The translations under genes were made by a program, and so were the position numbers. Under the pieces are notes generated by a model. It was not told the origin of the DNA. It was given only the letters and a program-made list of their open reading frames with translations, and made no database searches. Positions 1 to 9,369 of a stretch of DNA of 64,000 nt are shown here, piece after piece (the first letter of the stretch is position 1; each line of letters begins with the position of its first letter). Origin of the DNA: Tenacibaculum tangerinum (lineage in GTDB: Bacteria > Bacteroidota > Bacteroidia > Flavobacteriales > Flavobacteriaceae); assembly GCF_029853675.1 (NCBI RefSeq), contig NZ_CP122539.1:1605001-1669000 (forward strand). The letters are read 5' to 3'.

Positions 1-101
1 AACTTCGTTTAGAAAAACAGCGAACTAAAGAACGTTTGAAGGCAATTATTAAAAAAGCAAACGAGCAAAAAGAAATAAGTACTAATACAATTTACGAATA
101 A
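1..101 (+). CDS. 3' end of an unrecognised gene (partial)
   Basis: An open frame enters from the left edge (first full codon at 3) and stops at TAA 99-101. It encodes about 32 charged, lysine/glutamate-rich residues ending NTIYE, probably helical. The start lies outside the window and the fragment is too short to assign to a family. The frame is the only one open across this stretch, but with so little sequence it could also be a chance open frame. Confidence 0.45.
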   Translation, partial: LRLEKQRTKERLKAIIKKANEQKEISTNTIYE

Positions 102-711
102 TTTTTTCATGTACTGTCAGTTCGAGACAACAGACAAAAAATTGTCAAGCAAATGTAATGACAGCTATAGAGTTATTTTTGAAAGACAAATTACTTTGAT
201 TAACGAGAATACTAAAAAGCACCTCGTCATAAGCAGACTAGCCAAAAATAACACCGCAAGAATCGTTAAAAATTAAAATCTGTTTGGGTGGTAGCGAGTT
301 ATTTTAATTTAGACTCGAAGATGGTTATTTTTAAGTGCAGGCTGGTTAAGACTAGATTTTTTGTCTTGTTTTATCCTGAGCGTAGCCGAAGGGTTCTCAT
401 CAATGGAAAAAGAAAAACAGTTTAGAAAAAAGAGTATTCCATGTAAAATCTAAGTCGTCAAGAAAAGATGTCAATGGTAGTGGTTTTTAAGAATGGTAAT
501 GAGTTAAAAAGTATACGTTGGCTACGCTAAGTAAAGCTATCGAGAACCAAGCTTCACTTCTCGATACAAAATTGTTTTCATTTCATTCAACTAATTTTAC
601 TCGAAGAGACAATAGACCTAAATGCGAAATAAGAAACCATAAATCGTATAACAACACGGAAAGCACTTTAAAATAATAAGTCATAAAAAAAACGAGCAAA
701 ACTCGTTTTTT
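102..711. other. 610-bp intergenic region without a credible gene
   Basis: No frame of useful length is open here. The right half (about 431-650) is one copy of a dispersed repeat described separately. Around 371-395 lies a GC-richer string (ATCCTGAGCGTAGCCGAAGG) of the kind often scattered between genes in Bacteroidota genomes. Positions 520-570 contain further GCTACGC and TCTCGATA-type short inverted segments. Nothing else is recognisable. Confidence 0.6.
431..650 (-). repeat. dispersed intergenic repeat, copy 1 (inverted relative to copy 2)
   Basis: Read on the minus strand, this segment matches 18318-18555. A 39-bp block is identical (579-617 here, 18346-18384 there), flanked by weaker matches: ATACGATTTAT at one end, then TTTTTAAnTCATTAnCATTCTTAA and TACATGGAATA at the other. 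Between the conserved blocks the two copies differ in sequence, but each carries an inverted repeat; here TATCGAGAA pairs with TTCTCGATA around a 10-11 base loop. Conserved ends with a variable hairpin core suggest a non-coding repeat or miniature mobile element. No coding capacity is seen. Confidence 0.75.
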
Positions 712-975
712 TTATTTATCAATAGAACCTAAAACACGTTGCATAAAACTGTTCAATGCTTCTTTTTTAGGTGTTCCTTCTTTAATCATTTTATGAACTT
801 CAATCGCCCCATACATATTTGAGATTAGTTCACCAATTACATCCAATTCTTCATCTTTTAATGACGGAACTTCTGTAAGAGCCTCTAAAGTTTCAATGGT
901 TTCTAATAGGTAGTCTTGGTCGTTTTCTTCAATAAATGAAGTTAAGTGTTTAATTACAGGTAATTTCATAATCAA
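712..975 (-). CDS. DUF6952 family small protein
   Basis: 87 residues, starting at ATG 973-975 and rich in acidic and hydrophobic helical residues, with no signal peptide or cysteine pair. It resembles the uncharacterised flavobacterial family DUF6952, which I recall as habitually located beside thioredoxin and peroxiredoxin genes, as here. Its start codon overlaps the stop of the thioredoxin gene by 4 bp (ATGA type), so the two are probably translationally coupled. The conserved neighbourhood suggests a role connected with thiol redox or peroxide handling, but the function is unknown. Confidence 0.7.
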   Translation of the reverse strand: MIMKLPVIKHLTSFIEENDQDYLLETIETLEALTEVPSLKDEELDVIGELISNMYGAIEVHKMIKEGTPKKEALNSFMQRVLGSIDK

Positions 976-1280
976 GCAACTTCGTTTACTAAATCCTTCA
1001 ATACATCAAACTTGTTTGTTTGTGTTTGATTAAAAAACTTACCATCTACAAAAGTTGCAAATGTTGGTAAATTACTCACATCGGCTAATTTTCTACTTTC
1101 AGGAAACTTTTCAGCATCAGCAATAACGAAAACTATATCGTCATTTTCAGAAGATAACTTCTTAAACTTCGGTTTCATGATACGGCAGTTACCACACCAA
1201 GTAGCCGAAAACTGAACTATTACCTTTTTGTTATCTGCGACAATTTCCGATAAATTATCTTGACTTAATTCTTGTAACAT
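972..1280 (-). CDS. thioredoxin family protein with CGNC active site
   Basis: 102 residues, the size of a single cytoplasmic thioredoxin fold with no signal peptide. The active-site segment is ATWCGNCR with cysteines 29 and 32; the canonical proline between them (CGPC) is replaced by asparagine. The cis-proline region is present as NLPTFATF. Downstream of the peroxiredoxin gene on the same strand and overlapping the DUF6952 gene, it is a plausible electron donor to that peroxiredoxin. The Pro-to-Asn change would be expected to shift the redox potential. Thioredoxin fold is certain; the partner is inferred. Confidence 0.88.
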   Translation of the reverse strand: MLQELSQDNLSEIVADNKKVIVQFSATWCGNCRIMKPKFKKLSSENDDIVFVIADAEKFPESRKLADVSNLPTFATFVDGKFFNQTQTNKFDVLKDLVNEVA

Positions 1281-1378
1281 AAACTTAAAATTGATTCTTT
1301 CGAAAGGAAGGAGCTCGTGTTCGACCCCTTCACCTATCTTACACGAGCATATTTCCTTTCTTTAGTAAGTTAAATATC

Positions 1379-2020
1379 TTAGTTTGCTGCTAAATATGCT
1401 GCAGTTGCTTTCGCATTTGCTTGCATTGCTTCTTTACCCTCTTCCCAGTTTGCAGGACAAACCTCGCCTTTTTCTTGCACATGAGTATAGGCATCAATTA
1501 AACGTAAGTATTCGTTTACATTACGCCCAACAGGCATGTGATTTATTCCTTCATGAAAAACAGTTCCTTCTTCATCTATTAAATAAGTAGCTCTATAAGT
1601 TACGTTATCTCCTTCTACTTGAACAGTTCCTGTAGCTTCATCATAAACCTCGTTAGTGATGTCTAATATACCTAAAACAGACGATAAATTACGATTACTA
1701 TCTGCTAATAAAGGATACGTAACTCCCTCAATACCTCCGTTATCTTTGCTTTGGTTTAACCAAGCAAAATGAACCTCAGGCGTATCACATGAAGCTCCAA
1801 TAACTATTGTGTTTCTTTTTTCAAATTCTGATAATGCAGCTTGAAAAGCGTGTAACTCAGTTGGACAAACAAAAGTAAAATCTTTTGGGTACCAAAATAA
1901 TAACACTTTTTTCTTGTTGTTAACTGCTTCTTCTAATACATTTAATTTAAACGTATCACCCATTTCATTCATTGCGTCTACATTTAAATCTGGAAACTTT
2001 TTTCCTACTGCTGTTGCCAT
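1379..2020 (-). CDS. 2-Cys peroxiredoxin (AhpC/TSA family)
   Basis: 213 residues, typical of a 2-Cys peroxiredoxin that reduces hydrogen peroxide and organic peroxides in the cytoplasm. The peroxidatic cysteine is Cys52 in FTFVCPTE, and the resolving cysteine is Cys188 in EVCPANW. The C-terminal tail after the resolving cysteine is alanine-rich. It is the first gene of a minus-strand group with thioredoxin (about 98 bp downstream) and DUF6952, so the thioredoxin may recycle it. A -7 motif lies upstream at 2061-2068, and katG starts divergently about 280 bp away. Confidence 0.93.
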   Translation of the reverse strand: MATAVGKKFPDLNVDAMNEMGDTFKLNVLEEAVNNKKKVLLFWYPKDFTFVCPTELHAFQAALSEFEKRNTIVIGASCDTPEVHFAWLNQSKDNGGIEGVTYPLLADSNRNLSSVLGILDITNEVYDEATGTVQVEGDNVTYRATYLIDEEGTVFHEGINHMPVGRNVNEYLRLIDAYTHVQEKGEVCPANWEEGKEAMQANAKATAAYLAAN

Positions 2021-2060
2021 TCTATAATCTTTTTTATTAATTAATAATTTTACCTTATTA

Positions 2061-2068
2061 CAAAGGTA
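2061..2068 (-). promoter_or_regulatory. -7 promoter element of the peroxiredoxin operon
   Basis: On the minus strand this reads TACCTTTG, a perfect match to the Bacteroidota -7 consensus TAnnTTTG, about 41-48 bp before the peroxiredoxin start codon. The -33 element is not clear; a TTATCATTAAAAG string lies where it would be. Confidence 0.6.
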
Positions 2069-2111
2069 TTTTGTTTCTTATCATTAAAAGAATGAATCTA
2101 AAAATATTTTT

Positions 2112-2125
2112 TTATCACATGATAA
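2112..2125. promoter_or_regulatory. palindrome between divergent peroxiredoxin and katG
   Basis: TTATCA-CA-TGATAA is a 6-2-6 inverted repeat in the shared 282-bp intergenic region. A related half-site, CTTATCATT, sits at about 2078-2086 close to the peroxiredoxin promoter. A redox regulator of the OxyR or PerR type controlling both peroxidases would be a natural user, but the link is positional only. Confidence 0.35.
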
Positions 2126-2261
2126 GAATAATCAATACTATAAAAGCATTACTATCATAAAAACAAATACAATATTTAAAATCAACAACTTAAAAAAATT
2201 AAATAAGAAAATACTATGCTGAAATAAAAAATATAGATAAAAATTATCCATTGTTTTATCG

Positions 2262-2269
2262 TAGATTTG
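2262..2269 (+). promoter_or_regulatory. candidate -7 promoter element of katG
   Basis: TAGATTTG matches TAnnTTTG and lies 33-40 bp upstream of the katG ATG. No good TTTG -33 box is seen at the usual 19-21 bp spacing, so this promoter may be activator-dependent. Confidence 0.5.
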
Positions 2270-2290
2270 AGTTTATATTCTAACCTGTAA

Positions 2291-4501
<2,211 letters not shown>

Positions 4502-4684
4502 ATACTACTCAAAATAAAAACAAGGAAAGAAGTAAAAAAATCCTTCTTTTTTTGAGAAAAAAACTTCTCAACTCCTTTATTTATGGCAACTGAGTTAATA
4601 TTTAAACGTATAGAGTCAAACACTTAAATAAGACTAATTTATCTTTGTGTTTAAAGTAATTAATAGCAATCTAAAAAAAATATT

Positions 4685-5047
4685 ATGAGTAACGAGAGCA
4701 ACAGTATTTTTGGTTTATTAGTAGGAGCGGCAATAGGCGCTGGCTTAGGTATCTTATTTGCCCCCGATAAGGGAAGTAAAACTAGGCAAAAAATAGCGGA
4801 TGGAGCAGCCTCAGCAAGAGATACTATTGTGTCTGAAGCAACACATCTTAAAGAGGAAGTTGCACAAAGAGCTGAAACCTTAAAAAATAATGTTTCAGAC
4901 ACATTACAAAACAAAAGCAACACGTTAGAAGAACAATTAGACACGATAGTTACAGATGCTAGCTACAAAGCTGATGATGTGATTTCAGAATTAGAAAAAA
5001 AGTTAAAAGTGTTAAAAGCAAAGAATAAAAAATTACAAACAAAGTAA
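4685..5047 (+). CDS. YtxH-domain protein (general-stress type)
   Basis: 120 residues. An N-terminal glycine/alanine-rich hydrophobic segment (about residues 8-26, LLVGAAIGAGLGILFAPDKG) is the YtxH signature, followed by a long amphipathic, probably coiled-coil helix rich in Ala, Glu, Lys and Thr. YtxH proteins are small stress-related membrane-associated proteins without an assigned reaction. Its stop codon overlaps the ATG of the next gene by one base (TAATG), and the three genes to 5596 look like one operon. Confidence 0.85.
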   Translation: MSNESNSIFGLLVGAAIGAGLGILFAPDKGSKTRQKIADGAASARDTIVSEATHLKEEVAQRAETLKNNVSDTLQNKSNTLEEQLDTIVTDASYKADDVISELEKKLKVLKAKNKKLQTK

Positions 5048-5409
5048 TGTCTATTTTCGAATCATTACATAACAATTCAGACAAAGCAATTGAAAAGGGT
5101 AAAGAATTTATCAAATACTCTGAAAAATATTACAAGCTTAAAGTTTTTCAGGTATTAACGTATACTTTAGCCCTAGTATTTAATTTTGCTATTATCGGCA
5201 TTTTTTCGCTCATTGCTTTTGTGTTTTTTGCTGTAACCATGGCAGCAACTATAGGAGAATATCTAAACAGCATGGTGTTAGGATACCTAGTAGTAGCTTT
5301 GTTGTTTATTTTATTAGCGTTAATAGCCTATCTTTTAAGAAAGAATGTAGAGTCTTTCATTATAAAAAACTTATCAAAGAAATATTTTGACGATGAAGAA
5401 ATATTATAA
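5047..5409 (+). CDS. phage-holin-superfamily-like integral membrane protein
   Basis: 120 residues with two strong transmembrane segments (about residues 35-62 and 70-98) joined by a short loop, a soluble N-terminus and a short acidic C-terminus ending DDEEIL. The two-helix hairpin after a YtxH gene fits the Bacteroidota putative holin superfamily III / Phage_holin_3_6 proteins, which are host genes rather than prophage genes. It overlaps the next gene by 17 bp. Function unknown, presumably envelope stress. Confidence 0.65.
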   Translation: MSIFESLHNNSDKAIEKGKEFIKYSEKYYKLKVFQVLTYTLALVFNFAIIGIFSLIAFVFFAVTMAATIGEYLNSMVLGYLVVALLFILLALIAYLLRKNVESFIIKNLSKKYFDDEEIL

Positions 5410-5596
5410 AAATAATAGTGAGATACAAAGAGAACTAAAGCTACTAAAGTTAAAACGAGATATTTCTCTAGAGGAAATAAAGCTTGTGAAAAGGCAATTT
5501 CAAGAAGACTTATCGCTCAATAGTTGGTTAAAAACAGCACTTCAAGCTTTTGGTAAATTCGGTATTTTTAATCTAACCAGAAGAATCTTAAGGTAA
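5393..5596 (+). CDS. small basic protein, third gene of the YtxH operon
   Basis: 67 residues from ATG 5393 (MKKYYKNNSEIQREL); a TTG at 5387 is also in frame but less likely. The product is lysine-rich and helical with a hydrophobic patch near the C-terminus (WLKTALQAFGKFGIFNL). It overlaps the preceding gene by 17 bp and ends just before a terminator hairpin. Such short proteins commonly follow YtxH and holin-like genes in Flavobacteriaceae. I do not recognise a named family. Confidence 0.6.
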   Translation: MKKYYKNNSEIQRELKLLKLKRDISLEEIKLVKRQFQEDLSLNSWLKTALQAFGKFGIFNLTRRILR

Positions 5597-5640
5597 TAAA
5601 ATATCCCTAGCAGTTAGTTACTTCTAGGGATTTTATTTTA
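5597..5640. terminator. bidirectional terminator between the YtxH operon and the response regulator
   Basis: TCCCTAG (5603-5609) pairs with CTAGGGA (5623-5629), extended by A/T pairs and flanked by A-runs on the left and T-runs on the right, so it can work in both directions. Before the IS insertion it would have directly followed the end of the minus-strand response regulator gene as well. Confidence 0.75.
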
Positions 5641-5654
5641 TTTGCTAGCAAATA

Positions 5655-7310
5655 GGCACTTTCAGAAAACAGATTGTTTTCTGAGATTTAAGAAAAATCG
5701 GTATTCGAATTTTACAAATTTAATCCCGATTTTTGATTTTAGTGGCTTTTTTGAGTTTCTTCAAGGTAAAATTTTAGGAAAAAGATCCGACAAGACATAC
5801 CTCTCTCATTAACCTTATTTTTGGGCTTTAAAATTAGGCTGTTTTTTTGTCTATTTCTCTCGCTTTTCTACGACCAATTTCAAGTGCGTTCCCTGTGTGT
5901 ATTCCAAAGAAAATCCAAAGAATCTCATTTTTTTTAGTTTTAGCCTTTATCTTTTTTAAATGATAATGTTCTTTATCCTTACCAAAAGACCCTTCTAATC
6001 TTGTAGCTCTTTCTTTGGAAATAATAGCTCTAAGTTTCTGTTTTTCTTTGTGGTTTTTAGATTTTTTCCCCTTAGGAATAAAGTCTGTTTGTATAGCTTT
6101 AGAACTACAGTATTTTCTGTTTTTATTGGTGGCATAAATTTTATCTGCTCCAGCTATTTTTACTTTCTTTCGAGTTAATCCTTGCACTTTTTGAACCGTT
6201 TGTATAAAACGATTTCCCTCGTGAAAAGCATTAAAATTGATGTGTTCTATAAAACTAATCCCGTCTATTTGAACTTTGTTCACTTTTGCTCCAAATTCAA
6301 CAGGTTTTACTTCTTTTCCCCTGACAATAGGACGAATATAATCCTTATGAATACTCACAATTCTATCCTTTATTTTCTCTCCTGTATCAAAGTGATGCTT
6401 TTGTTGCTCGTAAATCTTTTGAATTGTAGTTATTCTCTTATAATATTGTGGGGTAAACTCTAGGTTAGAATGGATTTGTAGTTCTTTTTCAAAATTGATA
6501 AACTTCAATAGTAATTTTAATAATGCTCTAGTTAATGAGATTCGTTTTGATTTGGTTTTTCTTCGCATTTTACTAAACCCTTGATACCGTTTCTTCCATT
6601 TCAAATACTTACTTCGAATCATTTTAACTCCTAACACTGAGCAGGTTTTTTGTAGTTGTTTATAAAGCCAATGCACAGACTGCCAAAGTAATTTTTGAAT
6701 GCTAGGATAAGATAGTTCACTCTCATAACAAGTTGCATCCATAACTATTTGATTGGCGCTCTCTATTTGACCTTTCCAAAAAGAAAAAAGAACTTTTTCA
6801 ACTGAACTAATCTCTAATTTCTCTGATAATTCACAACGTATTTGACTTACTATTTTATAATTGGTCAAACGTTCAAATCCTAGTTCAATATCACAAAAAA
6901 ATTGATAATCAAGATTAGAATTTAATTGCTCTATTAATTTCTTATCTGAACAATTAGCGTAATGCTTCAAAAACATTAAACCAAGCCTCCCTTTAGGACT
7001 AAAAAGATAGTTTCGCCCTGTTGATTGTTCGTGGATACCAAAAGTATTTACCAAATCATCCCAAGGAATAGCAGCATGGATTTTGCCTAAATCTCCCTCT
7101 AAAAAACGTGCATAATGAGCATCATAATTCTCGCTTAGGGGAAAAAATTGAAATACGGTGTTGCATTTCAGAAATTCTTCGTATTTTCATAATTAAGTAA
7201 TGTGAAAACCCCGTTTTTTGCCTTTTTAGGTGATTTTCGGGGTTTGTTTTGAAGATAAGGTACAACAAATCCCCTGTAAAAACAAGGGATTTCTATTTTA
7301 TGAAAGTGCC
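5655..7310 (-). mobile_element. complete insertion sequence (IS5/IS1182-like), 1656 bp
   Basis: The left end begins GGCACTTTCAGAAAACAG. The right end, read on the other strand, begins GGCACTTTCATAAAATAG: terminal inverted repeats with the outer 10 bp identical. Both ends are bordered by the hexamer CAAATA (5649-5654 and 7311-7316), a 6-bp target-site duplication. Just inside the left end, TCAGAAAACA and TGTTTTCTGA form a hairpin around GAT. The element carries one DDE transposase on the minus strand. Removing the element and one hexamer restores an intact response-regulator stop (see 7168-8463), so the boundaries are well supported. Confidence 0.93.
5834..7186 (-). CDS. DDE transposase of the insertion sequence, start disrupted
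   Basis: The frame is open from 7186 to the stop at 5834 (450 codons). The N-terminal part (YLFSPKGRLGLMFLKHYANCSD) is the DUF772-type helical domain of IS5/IS1182-like transposases. The catalytic triad is visible: Asp in VMDATCYES, Asp in IAGADKIYATN and Glu in LEGSFGKDKEHY. No ATG lies in frame at the N-terminus. An ATG at 7188-7190 is one base out of frame, followed by AAAATACGAAG where three rather than four A would give MKYEEFLKCN. Translation could begin at the internal TTG 7054 (406 residues), or the gene may be inactive or misread. Exact IS family uncertain. Confidence 0.85.
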   Translation of the reverse strand, partial: KYEEFLKCNTVFQFFPLSENYDAHYARFLEGDLGKIHAAIPWDDLVNTFGIHEQSTGRNYLFSPKGRLGLMFLKHYANCSDKKLIEQLNSNLDYQFFCDIELGFERLTNYKIVSQIRCELSEKLEISSVEKVLFSFWKGQIESANQIVMDATCYESELSYPSIQKLLWQSVHWLYKQLQKTCSVLGVKMIRSKYLKWKKRYQGFSKMRRKTKSKRISLTRALLKLLLKFINFEKELQIHSNLEFTPQYYKRITTIQKIYEQQKHHFDTGEKIKDRIVSIHKDYIRPIVRGKEVKPVEFGAKVNKVQIDGISFIEHINFNAFHEGNRFIQTVQKVQGLTRKKVKIAGADKIYATNKNRKYCSSKAIQTDFIPKGKKSKNHKEKQKLRAIISKERATRLEGSFGKDKEHYHLKKIKAKTKKNEILWIFFGIHTGNALEIGRRKAREIDKKTA

Positions 7311-8463
7311 CAAATAGTTTTACATCATTCTCTGAAACTTTCTTTTCACCTAAAATAAGTAACCGCTCAACTACATTTCTCAACTCTCTTATATTACCTG
7401 TCCAGTCGTAATCTTGTAATTTTTTAATCGCTTTTTCTTCAAATTCTTTTTTAGGCATTCCTTGCTCTTCCGAGATTTTGTTAGCAAAAAAATCTACTAA
7501 TAAAGGAATATCTTCTCTCCTATCATTCAGTGCAGGTACTTTAATTAAAATTACAGCCAATCGATGGTATAAATCTTCTCGAAAGCGTCCTTCTTCAATT
7601 TCTTTCTTTAAATCTTTATTCGTTGCGGCAACTACGCGTACATTCACCTTGATATCTTTATCAGAACCTACACGCTGAATTTTATTTTCTTGTAATGCAC
7701 GCAAAACTTTGGCTTGCGCCGACAAACTCATATCACCAATTTCATCTAAAAAAATCGTTCCTCCGTTAGCAGCTTCAAACTTCCCTGCTCTATCTTTGTT
7801 TGCCCCTGTAAAACTTCCTTTTACATGCCCAAACAATTCACTTTCTATCAATTCTGTAGGAATAGCAGCACAATTCACTTCGATCATAGGTGCTTTTGAA
7901 CGATCTGATTTTTCATGCAGCCAATGCGCTACCAATTCTTTTCCAGTTCCATTAGGTCCTGTAATTAACACTCTAGCATCGGTACCTGCAACTTTTTCAA
8001 TAATTTCTTTAATATGAGTAATGGCATCACTTTCACCAATCATTTCATAGTTTTTACTCACCTTCTTTTTTAGGCGTTTGTTTTCTACCACCAGTTCTTT
8101 TCTGTCTAATGCATTCCTCACCGTATTTAACAAACGGTTTAAATCTGGTGGTTTCGAAATATAATCAAAGGCTCCTAATCGCATCGTGTTTACAGCAGTG
8201 TCTAAATCTCCATGACCAGAAATCATTACCATGGGTATTTCTGGTTTTAACTTTCGAGCTTTTTCTAACACCTCAACACCGTCCATTTTAGGCATTTTAA
8301 TATCACAAAGTACCAAATCGTAATCTGTTTTTTTAATCATTTCAATTCCTTGCAAGCCATCTTCGGCTTCTTCAACTTCATAAGAATCGTTTTCTTCAGA
8401 AATAATTTTTTTTAATACTCTGCGAATTGCAGCTTCATCTTCGATTAATAATATTTTAGCCAT
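7168..8463 (-). CDS. sigma-54-type response regulator with IS-encoded C-terminal tail
   Basis: 431 residues as it stands. Residues 1-120 form a receiver domain with phosphoacceptor Asp54 (LVLCDIKMP). Residues 140-384 form a sigma-54-activator AAA+ domain with Walker A GPNGTGKE (169-176), the sigma-54 contact loop GSFTGA (216-221, usual form GAFTGA) and Walker B FLDEIGD (238-244). It has no Fis-type DNA-binding domain. The IS interrupts the codon after Phe384: the pre-insertion sequence would read VKLFASK then stop, so three residues are lost and 47 IS-encoded residues (from GHFHKIEIP) are appended. The core domains are intact, so activity may survive. Confidence 0.93.
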   Translation of the reverse strand: MAKILLIEDEAAIRRVLKKIISEENDSYEVEEAEDGLQGIEMIKKTDYDLVLCDIKMPKMDGVEVLEKARKLKPEIPMVMISGHGDLDTAVNTMRLGAFDYISKPPDLNRLLNTVRNALDRKELVVENKRLKKKVSKNYEMIGESDAITHIKEIIEKVAGTDARVLITGPNGTGKELVAHWLHEKSDRSKAPMIEVNCAAIPTELIESELFGHVKGSFTGANKDRAGKFEAANGGTIFLDEIGDMSLSAQAKVLRALQENKIQRVGSDKDIKVNVRVVAATNKDLKKEIEEGRFREDLYHRLAVILIKVPALNDRREDIPLLVDFFANKISEEQGMPKKEFEEKAIKKLQDYDWTGNIRELRNVVERLLILGEKKVSENDVKLFGHFHKIEIPCFYRGFVVPYLQNKPRKSPKKAKNGVFTLLNYENTKNF

Positions 8464-8513
8464 ACGTTATTTATTCTTTTAATACATTTTTGTGAGGTAC
8501 AATAATTAAGCCA

Positions 8514-9359
8514 CTATTCCTTATTCCTTATAATATGAATATCTCTTTGAGGAAATGGAATACTTATATTGTGCTCTCTAAACAATTCGTCTATTCTGTA
8601 TCGAATATCACTTTGTGGGATGAGCGCCTGAAAACTATCGCCTAAGGTAAACACTAATTTAAACTCTAGAGCACTATCTCCAAAGTTTTCAAAAACCACC
8701 ATGGGCGCTGGATGTTGAAATACTTTTGGGTGTTCATTTGCCGCTTTTAACAACAACTTTTTAACCAACGCTACATCACTTCCGTATGCCACTCCAACTG
8801 TAACACTTTCACGAGTAGTCGTTCCGTTTTGAGTCCAGTTATATAAACTATGAGTTAAATATTTGTGATTAGGAATTACCAATACTTTATTTTCAATAGT
8901 TACCGCTCTTGTGGTTCTTAACTTAATTTCTTCAACTCTACCAATCTTTCCTTCTAACTCAATAATATCTCCAACATGCACACTCTTATCTAGAATGATA
9001 AAAACTCCAGAAATAATATCTTGAAAAAAAGTTTGCAAAGCCAACCCAACACCGATTAACAATGCAGATGAGGCTACTAAGATAGCGCTCAAATCTACAC
9101 CCGCTGAACTCAATACTATTGAAAAAACAATTACGTATGCCAACCAGCTGGTAAATGAAAAAATGGTGTCAAATTTATTTTTATCTTCTTTATCTAGTTT
9201 CTTTCTAGCAATCATTTTAAGATACTTCAGCAAGAACTTAACAAGAATTAAACCTATAATTAAAGCTAAAACTGTCTGTACTGTAATATCTACGTCTTTC
9301 CCACCCATGGGAATTCTAACATTTAAAAAATCAGTTACTTCTTTTATAATTTCTTTCAT
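8514..9359 (-). CDS. MscS-family mechanosensitive channel
   Basis: 281 residues. Transmembrane helices lie at about residues 24-45, 65-85 and 88-115; the last is the pore helix (AILVASSALLIGVGLALQTFFQDIISGVFI, glycine/alanine rich), followed by the MscS beta domain (VGDIIELEGKIGRVEEIKLRTT) and the C-terminal alpha/beta domain. It resembles small-conductance channels that release osmolytes on hypo-osmotic shock. Length matches E. coli MscS (286). It lies between the response regulator and the ABC transporter on the same strand, 50 bp from the former and 10 bp from the latter. Confidence 0.93.
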   Translation of the reverse strand: MKEIIKEVTDFLNVRIPMGGKDVDITVQTVLALIIGLILVKFLLKYLKMIARKKLDKEDKNKFDTIFSFTSWLAYVIVFSIVLSSAGVDLSAILVASSALLIGVGLALQTFFQDIISGVFIILDKSVHVGDIIELEGKIGRVEEIKLRTTRAVTIENKVLVIPNHKYLTHSLYNWTQNGTTTRESVTVGVAYGSDVALVKKLLLKAANEHPKVFQHPAPMVVFENFGDSALEFKLVFTLGDSFQALIPQSDIRYRIDELFREHNISIPFPQRDIHIIRNKE

Positions 9360-9369
9360 AAAGTATTAA

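Noticed and set aside
361..400. ATCCTGAGCGTAGCCGAAGG string as a novel regulatory site
   Set aside because: Strings of this kind are widely scattered between genes in Bacteroidota genomes, and a single copy here gives no functional hint.
1384..1590. Plus-strand open frame of 68 codons
   Set aside because: It lies entirely antisense within the peroxiredoxin gene and its protein has no domain-like composition.
5047..5409. Holin-like gene as evidence of a prophage
   Set aside because: No lysin, tail or capsid genes adjoin it; the YtxH neighbourhood is a normal chromosomal operon in this group.
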